A stretch of 64,000 nucleotides of DNA, from positions 3,175,501-3,239,500 of the forward strand of contig CP024846.1 of NCBI GenBank assembly GCA_004564215.1. The letters run 5' to 3'. The position numbers and the translations under genes were made by a program. A model generated the notes under the pieces. That model ran no database searches. It saw nothing but the letters and a program-made list of their open reading frames with translations, and was not told the DNA's origin. Within the stretch, counting starts at the first letter, position 1; every line of letters begins with the position of its first letter. Source of the DNA: Beijerinckiaceae bacterium (GTDB taxonomy: Bacteria; Pseudomonadota; Alphaproteobacteria; Rhizobiales; Beijerinckiaceae). Positions 61,763-64,000 of the stretch are shown piece after piece.

Positions 61763-63745
61763 TTACGCAGCTCCGGCGACGGCGCGCGGCGCCGCATTGG
61801 CCGGGTGAACCTCGGCTTCGGTTTCCTTGATGCAAAATGTCACGGCTTCGGCGAGTTTGACCGCGCAGAAATCGGCATTGGTCTCCGCACATAGCTCGCC
61901 GGTTTTGGTCGGGTCGCTTTGCCAGAATCCGCCAAGAATTTTAATTCCCGGCAGGCGGCGGCGCAGCCTGCGAATGGCGTAGCGCGCACTTGCCGGGCTC
62001 ACATCGGCATCGAGATAAGAGAGGCAGATGATTTTTGCGCCCTCGCCGGATAGGCGCGAAATTCGGCCAACCGTAAGCGCTCCAGGCGGCTCGATCTTGG
62101 CGCCAATGCCGTGTTTTTCAAGAATCTGCGCAAATAATGCGCCGGCGGCTTCATCGATGGGGCTACGGCCCGCGATACAGAGGACAGGCTTTTGGTCCAG
62201 GGCGCTGTTTACATTGCCCGGTAGGGCGTCGGGCGGCGTTTCGGCGTTCGGCAAGGATGCCGCGTCGGAGCTCCGCAAAGCATAAGGGTGAGATTCGCTC
62301 GTATCGGCGGCGGGTTGTTCATCGACGTGGTCCGATAAATCCTCGATGACCTCATCGATGGTATCTTTGACCCGTCGCTGCCGTCCTTCATCGAGCACGC
62401 CGCGTCGCAGATCGGTCTGCGCCATCATCAGAGCCGGAAGGGCGACCTCGTCATAGTACGCGATCAGCGAATTTTTCTTTAAAAATTCTTCGGCTTGATC
62501 GGCAACTTCCGAGGCATCCCCGACCAGCATGCGCTGATAAAAGCTTTCCACCGGAGTCAAAGCCGGGGCATCACCCAAAATGACGTCCAAAAAGTTCAAC
62601 TGCTTCACATGTCGTCCGAGCACGACGAGACAGACCGTGAGCGGCGTCGACAGAACCAGTCCGACCGGCCCCCAAAGCCAGGTCCAGAATGTTGCCGAAA
62701 CCACGACAGCAATCGGGGAAATGCCAGTGTTGTGACCATAGAGCCAAGGCTCGATGACCTGTCCGACCAAACCTTCGACGATCAGAAAAAGCGCGAAAGT
62801 TTCGAGCGCCATCGCCCAACCCGGATCGACCGCCGCAGCCAACGCGATGGGGAAACCCGCGGCGATGAAGGCGCCGATGTAGGGGACGAAGCGCAAGAGA
62901 AATCCCATGATGCCAAAAAGAATTGGACTTGGGACCCCGATCAGATAGAGACCTGCCGCGACAACGGCGCCAAAGGAGGCGTTGACGAGTGTTTGAACCA
63001 GGAAAAACCGGCTCAGCCGTCCCGCCGCATCATTCATTGCCAAGGTCGTCCGCTGCAGGTCGTCAGAGCCGACCAGACGTATGAACCGATTGCGGAGATC
63101 TTCGCGCTGCAAAAGGACGAACACAACGAAGACGACGACAATGCCGATTGTCTCAAGGGGCGACAGCGCCGTTCCCGCAATGGTCTGCAAAATGGTGAAA
63201 GGTCCAGGGGAGGGCTGATGGACCTCGACCGGAATCGGACGCTGCTCTTCTTCCACCTTCGCCGGGGCGGAGTCTTGCCGCTTTGCGGGCGCAACCTCTT
63301 TATGGGGACGCATCGGGTTGGCATCACCCAGGGATTTGAGGGCGGCCGCGGCCTTTTCGAACAGTGCGTTGCCGGCAGTCGCATCCCGCAATTTGGCAAT
63401 CTTTGTGGTGACCGTCGCCTGATATTTGGGAAGGTCGATCGCCAACTCGGATACTTGTCGGGTCAAAACCGCGCTGACCGCGAAAGCAATGACAAGCGCC
63501 GCAAACACAATCGCCAAAACCGATATGACACGATTGACGCCCCAGCGTCGCAGCAGGAGAATGGGCGGGGATAAAACAAAACTGAGGACGATCGCGATGG
63601 CGATCGGCACGAAGATGTCGCGGCCGAAATAAAGGGCGCAAACAACCAGCGCTAGCACGACCGACCTGGACAGAATTTCGAGCGAATGGGAATTTGGATA
63701 GCCGCGGTTCGCTTCGGCGACAGGGTCCTGAAGGATATTGCTCAT
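61763..63745 (-). CDS. AI-2E family (PerM-like) permease with extra C-terminal Rossmann-like domain
   Basis: A 660-aa protein from ATG 63745 (MSNILQDPVAEANRG); upstream in-frame starts add a non-family tail. Permease part (about 15-400): family blocks AIAIVLSFVLSPPI, the long periplasmic loop rich in Lys/Pro/Glu (about 140-180), FGIMGFLLRFVPYIGAFIAAG and VGLVLSTPLTVCLVVLGR. A C-terminal region (about 520-650, KPVLCIAGRSPIDEAAGALFAQILEKHG then AKIICLSYLDADV and GIKILGGFW) looks like a B12-binding-type Rossmann domain but lacks the DxHxxG cobalamin motif. Role: exporter of a small molecule, with the tail possibly regulatory. Confidence 0.82.
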   Translation of the reverse strand: MSNILQDPVAEANRGYPNSHSLEILSRSVVLALVVCALYFGRDIFVPIAIAIVLSFVLSPPILLLRRWGVNRVISVLAIVFAALVIAFAVSAVLTRQVSELAIDLPKYQATVTTKIAKLRDATAGNALFEKAAAALKSLGDANPMRPHKEVAPAKRQDSAPAKVEEEQRPIPVEVHQPSPGPFTILQTIAGTALSPLETIGIVVVFVVFVLLQREDLRNRFIRLVGSDDLQRTTLAMNDAAGRLSRFFLVQTLVNASFGAVVAAGLYLIGVPSPILFGIMGFLLRFVPYIGAFIAAGFPIALAAAVDPGWAMALETFALFLIVEGLVGQVIEPWLYGHNTGISPIAVVVSATFWTWLWGPVGLVLSTPLTVCLVVLGRHVKQLNFLDVILGDAPALTPVESFYQRMLVGDASEVADQAEEFLKKNSLIAYYDEVALPALMMAQTDLRRGVLDEGRQRRVKDTIDEVIEDLSDHVDEQPAADTSESHPYALRSSDAASLPNAETPPDALPGNVNSALDQKPVLCIAGRSPIDEAAGALFAQILEKHGIGAKIEPPGALTVGRISRLSGEGAKIICLSYLDADVSPASARYAIRRLRRRLPGIKILGGFWQSDPTKTGELCAETNADFCAVKLAEAVTFCIKETEAEVHPANAAPRAVAGAA

Positions 63746-63934
63746 CGCCGATCCGTGAGAGTTGAATTGTCGGCCACGACCAATAGCGTTGACTCCGGCG
63801 CGGCTGAAAGCCTTAAGCCTGAAGCGAACTCCCGGCCTGAATTTGATGCCCGAAATGAAACGCCCGCTCAACGCTTGAGGTTCCCGCACTTAAGGTTCCC
63901 GCCCTTTGCGCCGGAGATCGGTAGAGGAAAGCCT

Positions 63935-64000
63935 TCAGGCAATGATGTCGGGCGTGAGCTGATCTTCCAGGAAAGCCAGTCGGTCGCGGAGAACAAGCTT
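63935..64000 (-). CDS. C-terminus of a YdcH/DUF465-like protein (truncated by window edge)
   Basis: The minus strand from 64000 reads KLVLRDRLAFLEDQLTPDIIA followed by a stop at 63937-63935. The K(L)-basic-LE pattern fits the C-terminal half of YdcH-type short coiled-coil proteins. The start lies outside the window, so the call is tentative. Confidence 0.45.
   Translation of the reverse strand, partial: KLVLRDRLAFLEDQLTPDIIA

Noticed and set aside
1-64000. CRISPR arrays, integrases, transposases, prophage genes
   Set aside because: None seen. The GH25 lysozyme stands alone without any phage structural or lysis partners.

Overview
The window looks like chromosomal DNA of a GC-rich alphaproteobacterium of the Hyphomicrobiales (Rhizobiales). 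The gene content and protein sequences fit the Beijerinckiaceae/Methylocystaceae side best. This placement is inferred from an HWE-family sensor kinase, a Rhizobiales-type RNase E with an acidic insert, type-2 ArgC, alphaproteobacterial CtaA next to a DUF2842 gene, an MmcB-like protein, class I PHA synthase, an HpnP-like hopanoid C-2 methylase and a possible PmoD-like copper protein. No phage, integrase, IS transposase or CRISPR array was seen.

Layout. 0-11 kb: phosphate transporter, sensor kinase, and a run of accessory metabolism (two aldo/keto reductases, LysR, AraC, two SAM methyltransferases, an MFS carrier, a DUF4242 protein). 11-20 kb: cell-envelope and RNA core (PBP1A, AmiC-like amidase, an 830-bp leader, RNase E). 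20-25 kb: aminotransferase, DsbA/ScsC-like oxidoreductase, DUF3095 protein, several small secreted proteins including an SmbP-like metal binder, and tRNA-Trp. 25-33 kb: ABC importer lacking a binding protein, GH25 lysozyme lipoprotein, the PmoD-like protein, LhgO and an acyltransferase. 33-46 kb: bioF-bioD, phaC, a parS-like palindrome, argC, rplM-rpsI with a terminator-like leader hairpin, CoA-binding protein, ctaA, a Wzz/BY-kinase-like protein with a degenerate P-loop, folD and a Pr6Pr membrane protein. 46-50 kb: a kinase / single-domain receiver / receiver-cyclase signalling operon. 50-54 kb: RND efflux pair. 54-64 kb: hpnP, an autotransporter-like outer-membrane protein, a membrane pentapeptide-repeat protein, MmcB, and an AI-2E-type permease with an extra C-terminal domain.

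Two families of dispersed palindromic repeats are present. Family A (11292 and 43645, plus a fragment at 30413) and family B (32954 and 38751, inverted relative to each other, two mismatches in 115 bp) share TAGAGC...GCTCTA ends. The most notable observations are the parS-like site inside a 40-bp inverted repeat, the PmoD-like protein away from any methane or ammonia monooxygenase gene in this window, the inverted pair of family-B repeats bracketing bioF-bioD-phaC-argC, and the intrinsic-terminator-like hairpin in the rplM leader.
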